Assembly: GCF_008930665.1 (NCBI RefSeq)
Contig: NZ_PQMG01000002.1
Location: 124,001 to 188,000, forward strand
DNA from: Corynebacterium sp. 74A
GTDB lineage: Bacteria > Actinomycetota > Actinomycetes > Mycobacteriales > Mycobacteriaceae
Reading direction: 5' to 3'
DNA length: 64,000 bases
Made by a program: the position numbers and the translations under genes. Positions within the stretch are counted from its first letter, which is position 1. Every line of letters starts with the position of its first letter. The notes beneath the pieces were generated by a model. It searched no databases. It saw only the letters and a program-made list of their open reading frames with translations, and was not told the origin of the DNA. This document shows, in pieces, positions 8,201 to 20,247 of the stretch.

Positions 8201-10924
8201 CTAGTTGTTCTCGCCGCGGGAGTCATCGTCCTCGCCGCTAGTATCGGCATTGTCCTCGTCATCCGCCGCAGGAACCACGGTGTTATCGGATTCGGGAACA
8301 TCCTCCTCGGCGGCGTCGCTGACTTCCTTGATCGCGGCGGCAGCCTCGGGGGAGATCTCGGAGAAAGTCTCCTGCGGCAGCGGCTTCGGGCGCGGAGTGA
8401 AGGTGAAGGTGGCGTCGTCGGTGTTCTTGGACTCGCCGTCCCAGCCCTCGACATCGACGGTGATAATCTCTCCGGCACCGACCTCGCCAAAGAGGATGCG
8501 CTCGGACAGAGCATCCTCGATATCGCGCTGAATGGTACGACGCAGCGGACGAGCACCCAAGACCGGGTCAAAGCCACGCTTCGCCAAAAGGTTCTTGGCC
8601 TTATCGGTGAGCTCGATACCCATATCCTTCTCGGCGAGCGCATCCCGCACGCGGGAGATCAAAAGATCCACCATTTGCACGATCTCATCACGGGTGAGCT
8701 GATGGAACACCACCGTGGAATCAATACGGTTGAGGAACTCGGGGCGGAAGTGCTTCTTCAGCTCATCATCCACCTTCTGCTTCATCCGCTCATACTGGGC
8801 CTCGTGGTCCATCTCCGAGGTGCCGGTGAAGCCCAAGCCCACCGGCTTGGAGATGTCCTGGGTGCCCAAGTTCGAGGTGAAGATCAATACCGTGTTCTTG
8901 AAGTCCACGACGCGGCCTTGGCCGTCGGTGAGTCGACCATCCTCGAGGACCTGCAACAGGGTGTTGTAGATCTCCTTATGCGCCTTCTCGATCTCGTCGA
9001 AAAGCACCACGGAGAAGGGCTTGCGGCGCACCTTCTCGGTGAGCTGGCCGCCCTCTTCATAGCCCACATACCCGGGAGGGGCACCGAAGAGACGGGAGGC
9101 GGTGAAGCGGTCATGGAACTCGCCCATATCGATCTGGATGAGGGCGTCTTCCTCGCCGAAGAGGAACTCTGCCAGAGCCTTGGACAGCTCCGTTTTACCC
9201 ACACCGGAGGGGCCGGCGAAGATGAACGAACCGCTGGGGCGCTTCGGATCTTTCAGGCCAGCACGGGTGCGGCGGATGGCACGAGACACTGCCTTCACGG
9301 CATCGTTCTGGCCGATGATGCGCTTGTGCAGCTCCTCTTCCATGTGGAGCAGGCGATCGGATTCCTCTTCGGTGAGCTTGAAGACGGGGATACCGGTCCA
9401 GTGGCCGAGCACCTCCGCGATCTGCTCCTCGCTGACCTCAGCGATGTCCTCGAGGTCGCCAGAGCGCCACTGCTTTTCCTTTTCGGCGCGCTCTTCACCC
9501 AGCTTGCGCTCCTTATCGCGCAGGCCGGCGGCCTTCTCAAAGTCCTGGGCGTCGATCGCGGCTTCCTTCTCGCGGCGCACGCTCGCGATACGCTCATCCA
9601 CCTCGCGGATGGAGTCGGGGGCGGTCATGCGCTTAATGCGCATCCGGGCACCCGCCTCATCGATCAAATCCACGGCCTTATCCGGCAAGAAGCGATCATT
9701 GATGTAGCGGTTGGACAAATTAGCGGCTGCGGACAGGGCGCTATCGGTGATAGAGACACGGTGGTGCGCCTCGTAGCGGTCACGCAGTCCCTTGAGGATC
9801 TCAATGGTGTCCTCCACCGACGGCTCGGGAACCTGCACCGGCTGGAAACGACGCTCGAGGGCCGCATCCTTTTCGATGTGCTTGCGGTACTCATCCAAGG
9901 TGGTGGCACCGATGGTCTGCAGTTCACCGCGGGCCAGCTTGGGCTTCAGCAGCGAGGCAGCGTCGATGGCGCCCTCGGCGGCGCCGGCACCCACGAGGGT
10001 ATGAATCTCGTCGATGAACAAAATGATGTCGCCGCGCTGGTTAATCTCCTTCAGCACCTTCTTCAGGCGCTCCTCGAAGTCACCGCGGTAACGAGAACCG
10101 GCCACAAGAGAACCCAAGTCCAGCGAGTAGAGCTGCTTATCCTTGAGGGTCTCCGGAACCTTGCCATTAACGATGTCGAGGGCAAGTCCCTCCACCACGG
10201 CGGTCTTACCCACACCGGGCTCGCCGATGAGCACGGGGTTATTCTTCGTGCGGCGAGACAACACCTGCATAATGCGCTCGATCTCGTCCTCACGGCCCAC
10301 CACGGGATCCAACTTGCCATCCTTGGCGGCCTGGGTGAGGTTACGCCCGAACTGGTCCAACACCAGGGAATTAGAACGCTCACCAGCGCCACCGCCACCG
10401 CGGCCGCCACTGGCTGCACCGGCGCCGAGCACCTTGCCACCGGCAGGTGCGGCGCCACCCTCGTCCTCGGAGCCTTCTTGGCCGCCCTCATAGCCGGAGA
10501 GCAGCTGGATAACCTGCTGACGCACGCGCGGCAGATCCGCGCCGAGCTTCACCAGCACCTGTGCGGCTACGCCCTCGCCCTCACGAATGAGGCCGAGCAG
10601 CAAAAACTCGGTGCCGATGTATTTGTGCCCCATCTGCAGGCCCTCACGCAGGGACAGCTCCAACACCTTCTTGGCGCGTGGAGTAAAGGGGATATGCCCA
10701 CTGGTTTGCTGGGTGCCGTGGCCGATAATCTCCTCGACCTCTTGGCGCACAGCGTCGAGAGAGATGCCCATCGACTCGAGCGCCTTCGCGGCTACACCTT
10801 CACCCTCGCTAATAAGACCGAGCAGGATGTGCTCGGTGCCAATGTAGTTGTGGTTAAGCATGCGAGCTTCGTCCTGCGCTAGCACGATCACTCGACGGGC
10901 TCGGTCCGTAAATCTCTCAAACAT
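8201..10924 (-). CDS. clpC: ClpC, ATP-dependent Clp protease ATPase subunit
   Basis: The protein has 907 residues, normal for ClpC. The start is [12 protein letters not shown], preceded by AAAGGGG. Order: double Clp N repeat (about 1-145), Gly/Ala linker, first AAA+ module with Walker A GEPGVGKT and [10 protein letters not shown], a UVR-type coiled segment ([14 protein letters not shown]), second AAA+ module with GPSGVGKT and DEIEKAH, C-terminal D2-small domain, and an acidic tail. It unfolds substrates for ClpP in the cytoplasm and is usually essential in actinobacteria. The long unrelated leader between clpC and hmuO carries its promoter. Downstream, the DUF4236 gene appears to be in the same transcript. 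Confidence 0.97.
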   Translation of the reverse strand: MFERFTDRARRVIVLAQDEARMLNHNYIGTEHILLGLISEGEGVAAKALESMGISLDAVRQEVEEIIGHGTQQTSGHIPFTPRAKKVLELSLREGLQMGHKYIGTEFLLLGLIREGEGVAAQVLVKLGADLPRVRQQVIQLLSGYEGGQEGSEDEGGAAPAGGKVLGAGAASGGRGGGGAGERSNSLVLDQFGRNLTQAAKDGKLDPVVGREDEIERIMQVLSRRTKNNPVLIGEPGVGKTAVVEGLALDIVNGKVPETLKDKQLYSLDLGSLVAGSRYRGDFEERLKKVLKEINQRGDIILFIDEIHTLVGAGAAEGAIDAASLLKPKLARGELQTIGATTLDEYRKHIEKDAALERRFQPVQVPEPSVEDTIEILKGLRDRYEAHHRVSITDSALSAAANLSNRYINDRFLPDKAVDLIDEAGARMRIKRMTAPDSIREVDERIASVRREKEAAIDAQDFEKAAGLRDKERKLGEERAEKEKQWRSGDLEDIAEVSEEQIAEVLGHWTGIPVFKLTEEESDRLLHMEEELHKRIIGQNDAVKAVSRAIRRTRAGLKDPKRPSGSFIFAGPSGVGKTELSKALAEFLFGEEDALIQIDMGEFHDRFTASRLFGAPPGYVGYEEGGQLTEKVRRKPFSVVLFDEIEKAHKEIYNTLLQVLEDGRLTDGQGRVVDFKNTVLIFTSNLGTQDISKPVGLGFTGTSEMDHEAQYERMKQKVDDELKKHFRPEFLNRIDSTVVFHQLTRDEIVQMVDLLISRVRDALAEKDMGIELTDKAKNLLAKRGFDPVLGARPLRRTIQRDIEDALSERILFGEVGAGEIITVDVEGWDGESKNTDDATFTFTPRPKPLPQETFSEISPEAAAAIKEVSDAAEEDVPESDNTVVPAADDEDNADTSGEDDDSRGENN

Positions 10925-11302
10925 AGTGTTGTGTGTCCCCTTTACTTCATAAGCCGCGCGCGATAGTACGCGCGCCGGCTCATTCAACTGGTGTTATTCG
11001 CTACACACACTCTAACGCGCGCGCGGCGGTGGTCATCCCCGTCGCCGGCTGCCGCACCTCCTCCCACGGCAGCCCTGCGCATGTTTGTGCTGCTCAGGCC
11101 GCCTTGTGGAAGGTGTACGCCTGTAGCGAACACGCAGGGCGAGGCGTTCTCAACGCGCCTCGCTCCTTGCCCTCAAAAAACTATAAGGTTAGGCTACACT
11201 CTAACATTTTCTGTGTGGGGGTTGAGCTCCCTCCTATTCGCTGCGCAGCGCACCGAGTTCGTAGGGGCTCACCACTGCCCCACCCTTGGTGAAAGGACAT
11301 TC
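10925..11302. other. clpC / hmuO divergent intergenic region
   Basis: This 378-base gap holds the divergent promoters. Near clpC is a CG-only inverted repeat (10955-10962 with 10969-10974). A hairpin GCGAGGCG / CGCCTCGC lies at 11139-11146 and 11156-11163. Closest to hmuO is a DtxR-like box at 11184-11202. No gene is seen. Confidence 0.5.
11184..11202 (+). promoter_or_regulatory. DtxR-like box in the hmuO promoter
   Basis: TAAGGTTAGGCTACACTCT matches the DtxR consensus at 14 of 19 positions, with an almost perfect left half AAGGTTAGGCTA. TACACT within it could be the -10 hexamer, so binding would block RNA polymerase. In C. diphtheriae, hmuO is repressed by iron-DtxR and activated by the haem-responsive ChrA/HrrA systems. 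Confidence 0.55.
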
Positions 11303-13520
<2,218 letters not shown>

Positions 13521-13554
13521 ACCCCGCCACTCTGCACGCCCCCCACAATGACAA

Positions 13555-13590
13555 CGATGGCAGCACCCTCATCAGAGGATGCTGCCATCG
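13555..13590. terminator. bidirectional hairpin between guaB1 and the phosphomutase gene
   Basis: A perfect 11-base inverted repeat CGATGGCAGCA / TGCTGCCATCG (13555-13565 and 13580-13590) lies between converging genes. There is no U-tract on either side, so it may be a weak or rho-assisted terminator. Confidence 0.5.
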
Positions 13591-13627
13591 CAGACGTCAA
13601 CAGACGTAAACGGCAAGGGCGCGGTTA

Positions 13628-15262
13628 TTAGAGTCCGAGGGCTGCAGCGAACTCTTCCTTGAGCTGCTCTAGCCGCTGTTCAGCGGCGGCGCGATCAGAG
13701 GCGATCACCTCGAGATAGCACTTGAGCTTCGGCTCTGTGCCAGAGGGACGGGCGACAATGCGATCGCCGCCATCGGTTTCCACCCAGAATCCGGTGGTGG
13801 GCGGCAGCCCGCGGAATCCGGCGGAGAGATCCGAGAAATCCGTTACGCTTGCGCCCGCCAACGTGGTCGGCGGAGTGGTCTTGAGCCGCTCCAGGGCGGC
13901 GGCGATGGCCGCCGGGTCGGACATGCGGAAGGTCAATGGCGAGGTGACATACAGCCCATAGGCTGCGGCGATCTCGTCGAGGAAATCCTGCAAGCTCTTT
14001 CCCTCGGCGCGGAGGCGATCCACCAGATCGGCGACGCGCAGGCAAGCGGTGATGCCATCCTTATCGCGCACGATCTCCGGATCGGTGCAGTAGCCCAGTG
14101 CTTCCTCGTAGCCCATGATCATCTCTGGGGTGCGGGCGATCCACTTAAACCCGGTCAGGGTGGGCTGGAAGCGCAGGCCGTGGCGCTCTGCCACCTTGCC
14201 CAACAGGCGCGAGGACACGATCGACGCCGCCAGCGTGGCGTCGTCACCCTCGTGGGAGCGGGCGATGTCCTCGGCGAGTACGGCGCCCACCTCATCGCCG
14301 GAGAGCTGGCGCCAGCCTTCGGCGGTAGGAATGGCCACGGAGCAGCGATCCGCATCGGGGTCGAGGGCGAGGATGAGCTCGGCGCCGGAGCGCTCGGCGG
14401 TGGCGATGGAGAGATCCAGCGCCCCGTCTTCCTCCGGGTTGGGGAAGGCCACGGTGGGGAAATCAGGATCGGGCTCGAATTGCTCAGCCACCGGCGTCAC
14501 CGCGCTGAATCCCGCGCGGGAGAGCACGGTCTGCAGCACGCGGCCACCCACACCATGCATGGCGGTGAACACGATGGGCAGATCGGATTCCCCGCTGCCC
14601 CGGCGCAGGCTCACCGCACGGGAGAGATACTCCTCCAGCACCGATTCGGCCACCGGCTCGATATTTTCTTTGCGGCGCGGAATCTCATCGGCGTCTGGGG
14701 CGGCGGCGATAAGCTCCGCGATCTCCTTATCGGCGGGGCTGATCAGCTGCACGCCCTTGGCGGCATCACTATCTACCACGCGGCCACCGAGGTAGACCTT
14801 ATAGCCGTTATCCTTGGGCGGATTATGCGAGGCGGTCACCATCACGCCGGCATCGGCATCGAAATGACGCACGCAGAAGGCAGTGAAGGGGGTGGGCAGC
14901 TGCGGCGGAATCAGGTGCACGATGCACCCTGCCGCGGCGAAGATCTCTGCGGCAGCTTGGTGGAAACCGGCGGAGCCATAGCGCGCATCGCAGCCGATCA
15001 CCACCACGGGCCGCTCCACCTGAGAGTTCAGCCATGCGGCCACGCCGGCGGTGGCGCGGGAGACGGTCGCCACGTTCATCCGTGACTCACCGCCCTCGAG
15101 GCGGCCGCGCAAACCGGCGGTGCCGAACTCCAGCGGGCCGGCGAAGCGGGCGGCGAGCTCCTCGGTATCAGCCGCGTCGAGCAGGCGCTGCAGCTCGGCG
15201 GCAGTGGTCTCGTCGGGGTCGTGCTCGATCCACCGAGCGATCCGAGAACGATCGATAGTCAT
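13628..15262 (-). CDS. pmmB: phosphohexomutase family enzyme (PmmB-type), probably phosphopentomutase in this operon
   Basis: The protein has 544 residues with the four-domain alpha-D-phosphohexomutase layout: FGTAGLRG near 46-53, active-site serine loop TASHNPPKDNG, metal loop DPDADR, sugar-binding GYEEALGY, and phosphate-binding RPSGTEPK near the C-terminus. The start codon follows the deoC stop with no gap (TAAATG), and deoA and deoC precede it. In such operons the enzyme links ribose- or deoxyribose-1-phosphate to the 5-phosphate, replacing DeoB. That role is inferred from context; phosphoglucomutase or phosphomannomutase activity is equally compatible with sequence alone. Confidence 0.88.
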   Translation of the reverse strand: MTIDRSRIARWIEHDPDETTAAELQRLLDAADTEELAARFAGPLEFGTAGLRGRLEGGESRMNVATVSRATAGVAAWLNSQVERPVVVIGCDARYGSAGFHQAAAEIFAAAGCIVHLIPPQLPTPFTAFCVRHFDADAGVMVTASHNPPKDNGYKVYLGGRVVDSDAAKGVQLISPADKEIAELIAAAPDADEIPRRKENIEPVAESVLEEYLSRAVSLRRGSGESDLPIVFTAMHGVGGRVLQTVLSRAGFSAVTPVAEQFEPDPDFPTVAFPNPEEDGALDLSIATAERSGAELILALDPDADRCSVAIPTAEGWRQLSGDEVGAVLAEDIARSHEGDDATLAASIVSSRLLGKVAERHGLRFQPTLTGFKWIARTPEMIMGYEEALGYCTDPEIVRDKDGITACLRVADLVDRLRAEGKSLQDFLDEIAAAYGLYVTSPLTFRMSDPAAIAAALERLKTTPPTTLAGASVTDFSDLSAGFRGLPPTTGFWVETDGGDRIVARPSGTEPKLKCYLEVIASDRAAAEQRLEQLKEEFAAALGL

Positions 15263-15916
15263 TTAGTCCAACTCCTTCAGAATGGCGGCGGAGGAGGAGC
15301 AGCCGAGACGGCTGGCCCCAGCGTCGATCATGGCGCGGGCGGTGGCGAGATCACGGATCCCGCCGGAAGCCTTCACTCCGAGGCGGTCGCCCACGGTCTC
15401 GCGCATGAGGCGAACGGCCGCAACGCTGGCGCCGCCGGCCGGGTGGAATCCGGTGGAGGTTTTAACAAAGTCAGCCCCAGCGGCCTCGGCGGCTTGGCAG
15501 CAGCCCACGATCTCCTCGTCGTTGAGCACGGCGGATTCGATGATCACCTTGAGCAGCGCGCTCGGGATGGCCGCACGCACGGCGGCGATATCGGCCTGCA
15601 CGGCTTCGAAGTCGCCTTCCTTGGCATCGGCGATATTGATCACCATGTCCACTTCGTCGGCGCCCTGCTGCACCGACAGCGCGGCCTCAGCGGCCTTGAT
15701 CTCCGACTGCACGGCACCAGAGGGGAAGCCGCACACGGTGGCCACAGCAACACCCTCGGGGGCGGTGATGGGCAGCTCGGAGGGAGAGACACAGATGGAG
15801 AACACTCCTAGCTCGCCGGCCTCGGCGGCGAGAGCCTCAAAATCGGCGCGGGTGGCCTCCGGCTTCAGCAGGGTGTGGTCGATATAGCGGGCGAGTTCTG
15901 CTCGGTTCAAGCTCAT
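15263..15916 (-). CDS. deoC: deoxyribose-phosphate aldolase
   Basis: The protein has 217 residues. It cleaves 2-deoxyribose-5-phosphate to glyceraldehyde-3-phosphate and acetaldehyde. Seen motifs are [12 protein letters not shown] at the N-terminus, the Schiff-base lysine in FVKTSTGF, and the second active-site lysine in VKASGGIRD. The start MSLNRAEL follows AAGGAGAC. It lies 13 bases after deoA and runs directly into the phosphomutase gene, completing deoxynucleoside breakdown. Confidence 0.96.
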   Translation of the reverse strand: MSLNRAELARYIDHTLLKPEATRADFEALAAEAGELGVFSICVSPSELPITAPEGVAVATVCGFPSGAVQSEIKAAEAALSVQQGADEVDMVINIADAKEGDFEAVQADIAAVRAAIPSALLKVIIESAVLNDEEIVGCCQAAEAAGADFVKTSTGFHPAGGASVAAVRLMRETVGDRLGVKASGGIRDLATARAMIDAGASRLGCSSSAAILKELD

Positions 15917-15929
15917 AACAACAGTCTCC

Positions 15930-17213
15930 TTAAACGATGCGATCAAGAATGATGGTGCGGGCCGGGGCTGGGCCATCGCCGATGACGATGCCCGGGCGGA
16001 TGGATTCCAGCGCCCGCTCGATGCGATCGGGGGTTTCGGTGTGCAGGGTGAGCAGTGGCTCTCCCTTCTTCACCTCTTGGCCAATCTCGGCATGAATTTC
16101 AATGCCGGCGGTGGCCTGCACGGGATCTTCCTTGCGGGCGCGACCGGCGCCGAGGCGCCAGGATCCCACGCCCAAAGCGAGCGCATCCAGCTGGGTGAGC
16201 ACGCCATCGCGCTCAGCGCGCACGACCTCCTGATGCGGGGCCACGGGCAGGGCCGCGTCCGGATCGCCGCCTTGAGCGCGGATCATCTTCCGCCAGGAAT
16301 CCATGGCGCGGCCATCCTTGAGGGCCTCCTCCACGTCCGGATCATGTACGCCCACCAGCTCCAGCATCTCGCGGGCCAGCTCACAGGTGATCTCCACCAG
16401 ATCAGCGGGGCCGCCGCCGGCGAGCACCTCGAGGGATTCCTCCACCTCGAGGGCATTGCCAATCTTGCGCCCCAAGGGGGTGTTCATGTCGGTGAGGAGT
16501 GCTCGGGTGTTCACTCCAGCGTCATTGCCCAGATCCACCATGGTGCGGGCGAGGGCGCGGGCCTGGTCGAGGTCCTTCATGAACGCGCCGGAGCCGACCT
16601 TCACGTCCAGCACCAGCGCCGAGGTGCCTTCCGCAATCTTCTTGCTCATGATGGAGGAGGCAATCAGCGGGATGCAGTCGACAGTGGCGGTGATATCGCG
16701 CAGCGCGTAAATCTTCTTATCCGCCGGGGCGAGGCCGGCGCCCGCGGCCGCCACCACCGCGCCCGAATCCTCAAGGATGGACATGAGGCGATCATTGGGC
16801 ACATCTGCCTGCCAGCCAGGGATGGACTCCAGCTTGTCGAGGGTGCCGCCGGTGTGGCCCAGGCCGCGGCCTGAGAGTTGCGGCACCGCCACTCCATAGG
16901 AGGAGACGAGCGGCCCGAGCGGGAGCGTCACCTTGTCGCCGACGCCGCCGGTGGAGTGCTTATCGGTGGTGGGCTTCGACAGCCCGGAGAAGTCCATGGT
17001 GGTACCGGAGGCGATCATCGCCTGGGTCCAGTCCACAATCTCGCGACGGTTCATATCGCGGATGAAAATGGCCATGTTCAGTGCCGCCATCTGCTCATCA
17101 CCCACGACCCCGCGGGTATAGGCATCGATGACCCAGTTGATCTGCTCAGTGGAGAGTTCGCCGCCATCACGCTTGGTGCGGATGATATCGACGACATCGA
17201 ATTGTTCAGCCAT
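15930..17213 (-). CDS. deoA: thymidine phosphorylase
   Basis: The protein has 427 residues. It phosphorolyses thymidine or deoxyuridine to the base and deoxyribose-1-phosphate. The family signature is [10 protein letters not shown] with [20 protein letters not shown] following. Also present are [12 protein letters not shown] and a C-terminal barrel-sandwich domain ([21 protein letters not shown] in pieces). It is the first gene of the leftward deoA-deoC-pmmB operon, divergent from cdd-nupC across 295 bases, so nucleoside uptake, deamination and breakdown are controlled from one region. Confidence 0.96.
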   Translation of the reverse strand: MAEQFDVVDIIRTKRDGGELSTEQINWVIDAYTRGVVGDEQMAALNMAIFIRDMNRREIVDWTQAMIASGTTMDFSGLSKPTTDKHSTGGVGDKVTLPLGPLVSSYGVAVPQLSGRGLGHTGGTLDKLESIPGWQADVPNDRLMSILEDSGAVVAAAGAGLAPADKKIYALRDITATVDCIPLIASSIMSKKIAEGTSALVLDVKVGSGAFMKDLDQARALARTMVDLGNDAGVNTRALLTDMNTPLGRKIGNALEVEESLEVLAGGGPADLVEITCELAREMLELVGVHDPDVEEALKDGRAMDSWRKMIRAQGGDPDAALPVAPHQEVVRAERDGVLTQLDALALGVGSWRLGAGRARKEDPVQATAGIEIHAEIGQEVKKGEPLLTLHTETPDRIERALESIRPGIVIGDGPAPARTIILDRIV

Positions 17214-17299
17214 ATCGCCTCTGTCCTCTTTCCTCTAGCGGGCCCCACCACGGCAGTGACCCCACTCACCATGGCTCCCCAAAAGTTAGGTAGACCCTT

Positions 17300-17325
17300 G
17301 ATATTGCTCTTTGAGACCAAGTATC
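17300..17325. promoter_or_regulatory. possible operator in the deoA / cdd divergent region
   Basis: An imperfect inverted repeat, GATATTG at 17300-17306 and CAAGTATC at 17318-17325, lies about 90 bases upstream of deoA and 180 bases upstream of cdd. It is a candidate binding site for the SorC/DeoR-type regulator encoded at 19252-20196. The evidence is only symmetry and position. Confidence 0.25.
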
Positions 17326-17508
17326 ATCCCGCTTAGAACAAATGTCAATACGTGGATTGCCAATTGTTCCCTGTTTGTCGCGCTGTGCTTTCCGACGAGG
17401 GACCGTACGCTGATCAGCTAAGAGCTTGACCGCAGCCAACGCCGATTCATGCCCGGAGAGCGGCGTCGTCAAGCGTGCTTCTTCTCCCCAGCGAAAGGAC
17501 CACCTCGC

Positions 17509-17928
17509 ATGGTTGATCACGCCTCCTTGCTCGCGCGCGCCCGCGAAGCCGCCGAGCACGCCTACGCCCCGTACAGCGACTTCCCCGTGGGAGCCGCCGT
17601 GCTGAGCGCAGACGGAACAATCTACACCGGATGCAATGTAGAAAACGCCTCCTATGGGCTCACCCTGTGCGCCGAGCGCAATGCCACTACCACCATGATC
17701 GCCCGTCTCGACCCCAGCGATAGCGTGGGACGACGCATCGATACGGTCGCCATCGTGGGCCTGAACGCGGCTCCCTGCTGGCCGTGCGGCGCGTGCCGCC
17801 AAGTGCTCCGCGAGTTCGGCTGCACCACCGTCGTGGTGGAGGATGACAAGGGCGAGCCTCTCAGCCTGAATTTCGACACACTCCTGCCCTATTCCTTCGG
17901 GCCCGAACACCTCTCTAAGGAGGCATAA
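17509..17928 (+). CDS. cdd: cytidine deaminase
   Basis: The protein has 139 residues, the size of the small tetrameric zinc cytidine deaminases. Zinc site: Cys in LCAERNA with the catalytic Glu, and the PCGACRQVLREF pair. The substrate loop NVENASYG is intact. The ATG follows GAAAGGA; an upstream in-frame start exists but lacks a ribosome site. It converts cytidine or deoxycytidine to uridine forms, feeding the divergent deoA gene. nupC starts three bases after its stop. Confidence 0.96.
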   Translation: MVDHASLLARAREAAEHAYAPYSDFPVGAAVLSADGTIYTGCNVENASYGLTLCAERNATTTMIARLDPSDSVGRRIDTVAIVGLNAAPCWPCGACRQVLREFGCTTVVVEDDKGEPLSLNFDTLLPYSFGPEHLSKEA

Positions 17929-17931
17929 CCT

Positions 17932-19146
17932 ATGGATCGCTTCCAAGGCCTCATCGGCATTTTTGTGATCTTCGCGGTACTGATCGCGTTATCCTCACAT
18001 CGCCGCCAGATCAATTGGCGCACCCTGGGCGTGGGCTTATTGCTCCAGGTGTCCTTCGCACTATTGGTGCTGAAGTGGACTCCCGGTTTCCACGCTCTCG
18101 AAGCTGTCTCCAGCGCAATTGAGAAGCTGATCGACTACACCAACAAAGGCACCTCCTTTGTCTTTGGTCCCCTCTTCGGCGAGGACGTGGGCTTTATTTT
18201 CGCCCTCAACGTCTTGCCGGTGATTATCTTCCTCGGCGCCATCATCGGCGCCCTGTACTATCTACGCATTCTGCAGTGGTTCGTGGAGATCGTGGGTACC
18301 ATTCTGCGCAAGGTGCTGGGCGTATCCAAGATCGAGGGTGTGTGGGCCTCGACGGTTGTCTTCCTCGGCCAGTCCGAGGCCCCGCTGGTGATTAAGCCGT
18401 GGCTGCCCAAGCTCACCCGCTCCGAGCTATTTACCTGCATGTCCGGCGGATTCGCCGCCGTGGCCGGCTCCACCTTGGTGGGCTATTCACTGCTGGGCGC
18501 ACCGCTGCCCTATCTGCTGGCCGCCTCGGTGATGAACGCCCCCGGCTCGCTCATGGTGGCCAAGGCCCTCATGCCCGAGACGGAAGAATCGCAGGTGAAC
18601 GCCAATGTGCGCGAGGTGCGCGATGAAGATTCGCGCAACATTATCGACGCCATCGGCACCGGCGCGCTCTCCGGTGGCCGGATCGCCGTCACCGTGGCCT
18701 GCCTGCTGGTGGCCTTCATCGCCGGTATCGCTATGGTCAATGCCGGCATCGGCGGCATCGGCAGCATCTTCGGCCAAGAGAATTGGTCCCTCGAGGGACT
18801 ATTCGGCGTGCTCCTCTCCCCGCTGGCATGGGCGATCGGCGTGCCCTGGGAGGAGGCCAGCTTGGTGGGTAACTTCATCGGCCAAAAGACCATTCTCAAC
18901 GAGTTTGTCGGCTATACCGCCTTCTCCGAGCACGTGGATGATCTCTCCGCGAAGTCCGTGATGCTCACCTCCTTCGCCCTGGCTGGTTTCGCCAACTTCT
19001 CCTCTATCGCCATCCAGATTGGTTCCTTCGGCGCCCTCGTTCCCGAGCGCCGTTCCGAGGTAGCCGAGCTCGGCATCAAAGCCCTTTTCGCCGGCTTCTG
19101 CACCAATATGCTCAACGCCGCCATCGTAGGCATCGTCGCCTTCTAG
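17932..19146 (+). CDS. nupC: NupC-type concentrative nucleoside transporter
   Basis: The protein has 404 residues of a multi-helix CNT-family permease. The N-terminal Nucleos_tra2_N segment is followed by the gate domain (GQSEAPLVIKPWLPKLTRSE, here shown only as a signature region) and the C-terminal Nucleos_tra2_C domain with PLAWAIGVPW and GFANFSSIAIQIG. The substrate and cation sites near GQSEAP and the NEFVGY motif are intact. AAGGAGG precedes the start. It imports nucleosides with H+ or Na+, and it is co-transcribed with cdd. Confidence 0.95.
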   Translation: MDRFQGLIGIFVIFAVLIALSSHRRQINWRTLGVGLLLQVSFALLVLKWTPGFHALEAVSSAIEKLIDYTNKGTSFVFGPLFGEDVGFIFALNVLPVIIFLGAIIGALYYLRILQWFVEIVGTILRKVLGVSKIEGVWASTVVFLGQSEAPLVIKPWLPKLTRSELFTCMSGGFAAVAGSTLVGYSLLGAPLPYLLAASVMNAPGSLMVAKALMPETEESQVNANVREVRDEDSRNIIDAIGTGALSGGRIAVTVACLLVAFIAGIAMVNAGIGGIGSIFGQENWSLEGLFGVLLSPLAWAIGVPWEEASLVGNFIGQKTILNEFVGYTAFSEHVDDLSAKSVMLTSFALAGFANFSSIAIQIGSFGALVPERRSEVAELGIKALFAGFCTNMLNAAIVGIVAF

Positions 19147-19153
19147 CTTCGAC

Positions 19154-19166
19154 GCTTATCGACGCC
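19154..19166 (-). repeat. interspersed 13-mer GGCGTCGATAAGC, intergenic copy
   Basis: An exact minus-orientation copy lies eight bases after the nupC stop and touches the terminator stem. Confidence 0.7.
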
Positions 19167-19204
19167 TCCCCGCCGCCACTCACACTGCGGTGGGGAGGCA
19201 TTCC
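19164..19204 (+). terminator. terminator after nupC
   Basis: The stem GCCTCCCCGCCGC / GCGGTGGGGAGGC (19164-19176 and 19187-19199) has one mismatch and is followed by ATTCCTCT. It probably stops both nupC and the converging SorC-type gene. Confidence 0.6.
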
Positions 19205-19251
19205 TCTGTCCAGGGCCACCACGCCGCAGCCGCGCCAGCCGGTGGGAATCC

Positions 19252-20196
19252 TTAGCGCTCGAGGATGGCGCAGGCGGTCTGGTGGTCAATCACCAGATGC
19301 GTGGCCAGCCCCATGCGCAGCGCGGCGGCAATGGCGGCGGTTTTGGATAGCCCTCCGGCCACGAGAATGCGCACCGGGCGGGAGGAGAGATCAGAGAGGC
19401 TAATCCCCACGGTGCGCTCGTCCACGCTCGGGGCCGCAATGGCGCCCTCGCTGGTGAAAAAGCGCGAGCAGGCATCGCCCACCGCGTCCCTCTCCAGCTG
19501 CTGGATCTCACGCTCGCTGAGATAGCCCATGGATAGTGGCAAAGAGTCGCGGTGCACCGCGCCGACGGTAAAGATCGCCACATCCGTATGCGCCCCGAGT
19601 TCCAAGGTGTGGCTGATGAGCCGATCCTGCTCCACCACGGCTTTAGTTTCGGGGTTATCGAAAATCACGGGCAGCGGCAGGGTGCGGGCATAGGCACCGA
19701 AGGCACGGCAGAAGAGATTGATGGTCTCGATATCGTTGCTGGAGCGTTCGCTATAGCTCAACCCGCCCTTGAGCTGCACGATCTCCACGCCTTGGCGCGG
19801 GGTATCGCCGAGGGCACGCGCCACGGCATACATGGTGTTTCCCCAGCTCACACCCACGAGATGCCCGTCATCGACGTGCTCTTGCAACACCAGCGCCCCC
19901 ATGCGGCCGAGCTCTTTGAGAATTTCCTCGGAGGAATCGCGGGCGGTGTGCACCACGCGCACCTCTTTCAGCCCGTACTGGCCAAAGCGTTCCACCAGGG
20001 TTTCGGCCACATGGCCGCGTTCTTCCCGCGGGTCGAGGATCTGGATGACGACATAGCCGCGCTCCCGGGCGTATTGCAGCAGCTTCGCCACGGTGGGGCG
20101 GGAAATACCCATCTCGGCGGCCACCTCGGCCTGGCTCATCTCAGACTCGTAGTAGAGCTTCGCCGCGCGGAGGGCCTGTTCATCGCGAGCATCCAT
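19252..20196 (-). CDS. SorC/DeoR-type sugar-binding transcriptional regulator
   Basis: The protein has 314 residues. The N-terminal helix-turn-helix reads SQAEVAAEMGISRPTVAKLL, and the rest is a SorC-family effector domain (VGVSWGNTMYAVARAL, VAIFTVGAV, RILVAGGLSKTAAI). I chose ATG 20196 because AGGAAAGG sits 8 bases upstream; ATG 20217 and GTG 20229 are alternatives. Bacillus DeoR belongs to this family and senses deoxyribose-5-phosphate. Its place next to cdd-nupC and deoA-deoC suggests it controls the nucleoside genes, even though it also lies directly downstream of hypD. The effector is inferred. Confidence 0.85.
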   Translation of the reverse strand: MDARDEQALRAAKLYYESEMSQAEVAAEMGISRPTVAKLLQYARERGYVVIQILDPREERGHVAETLVERFGQYGLKEVRVVHTARDSSEEILKELGRMGALVLQEHVDDGHLVGVSWGNTMYAVARALGDTPRQGVEIVQLKGGLSYSERSSNDIETINLFCRAFGAYARTLPLPVIFDNPETKAVVEQDRLISHTLELGAHTDVAIFTVGAVHRDSLPLSMGYLSEREIQQLERDAVGDACSRFFTSEGAIAAPSVDERTVGISLSDLSSRPVRILVAGGLSKTAAIAAALRMGLATHLVIDHQTACAILER

Positions 20197-20247
20197 ACCG
20201 TGGAGCCTTTCCTTCATCGATGTATTCACAAGCGGCGCTAGGAGAAT

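Noticed and set aside
7928..10882. A 984-residue open frame antisense to clpC
   Set aside because: It mirrors clpC codon bias on the opposite strand, has no ribosome site or recognisable domain, and clpC is certain.
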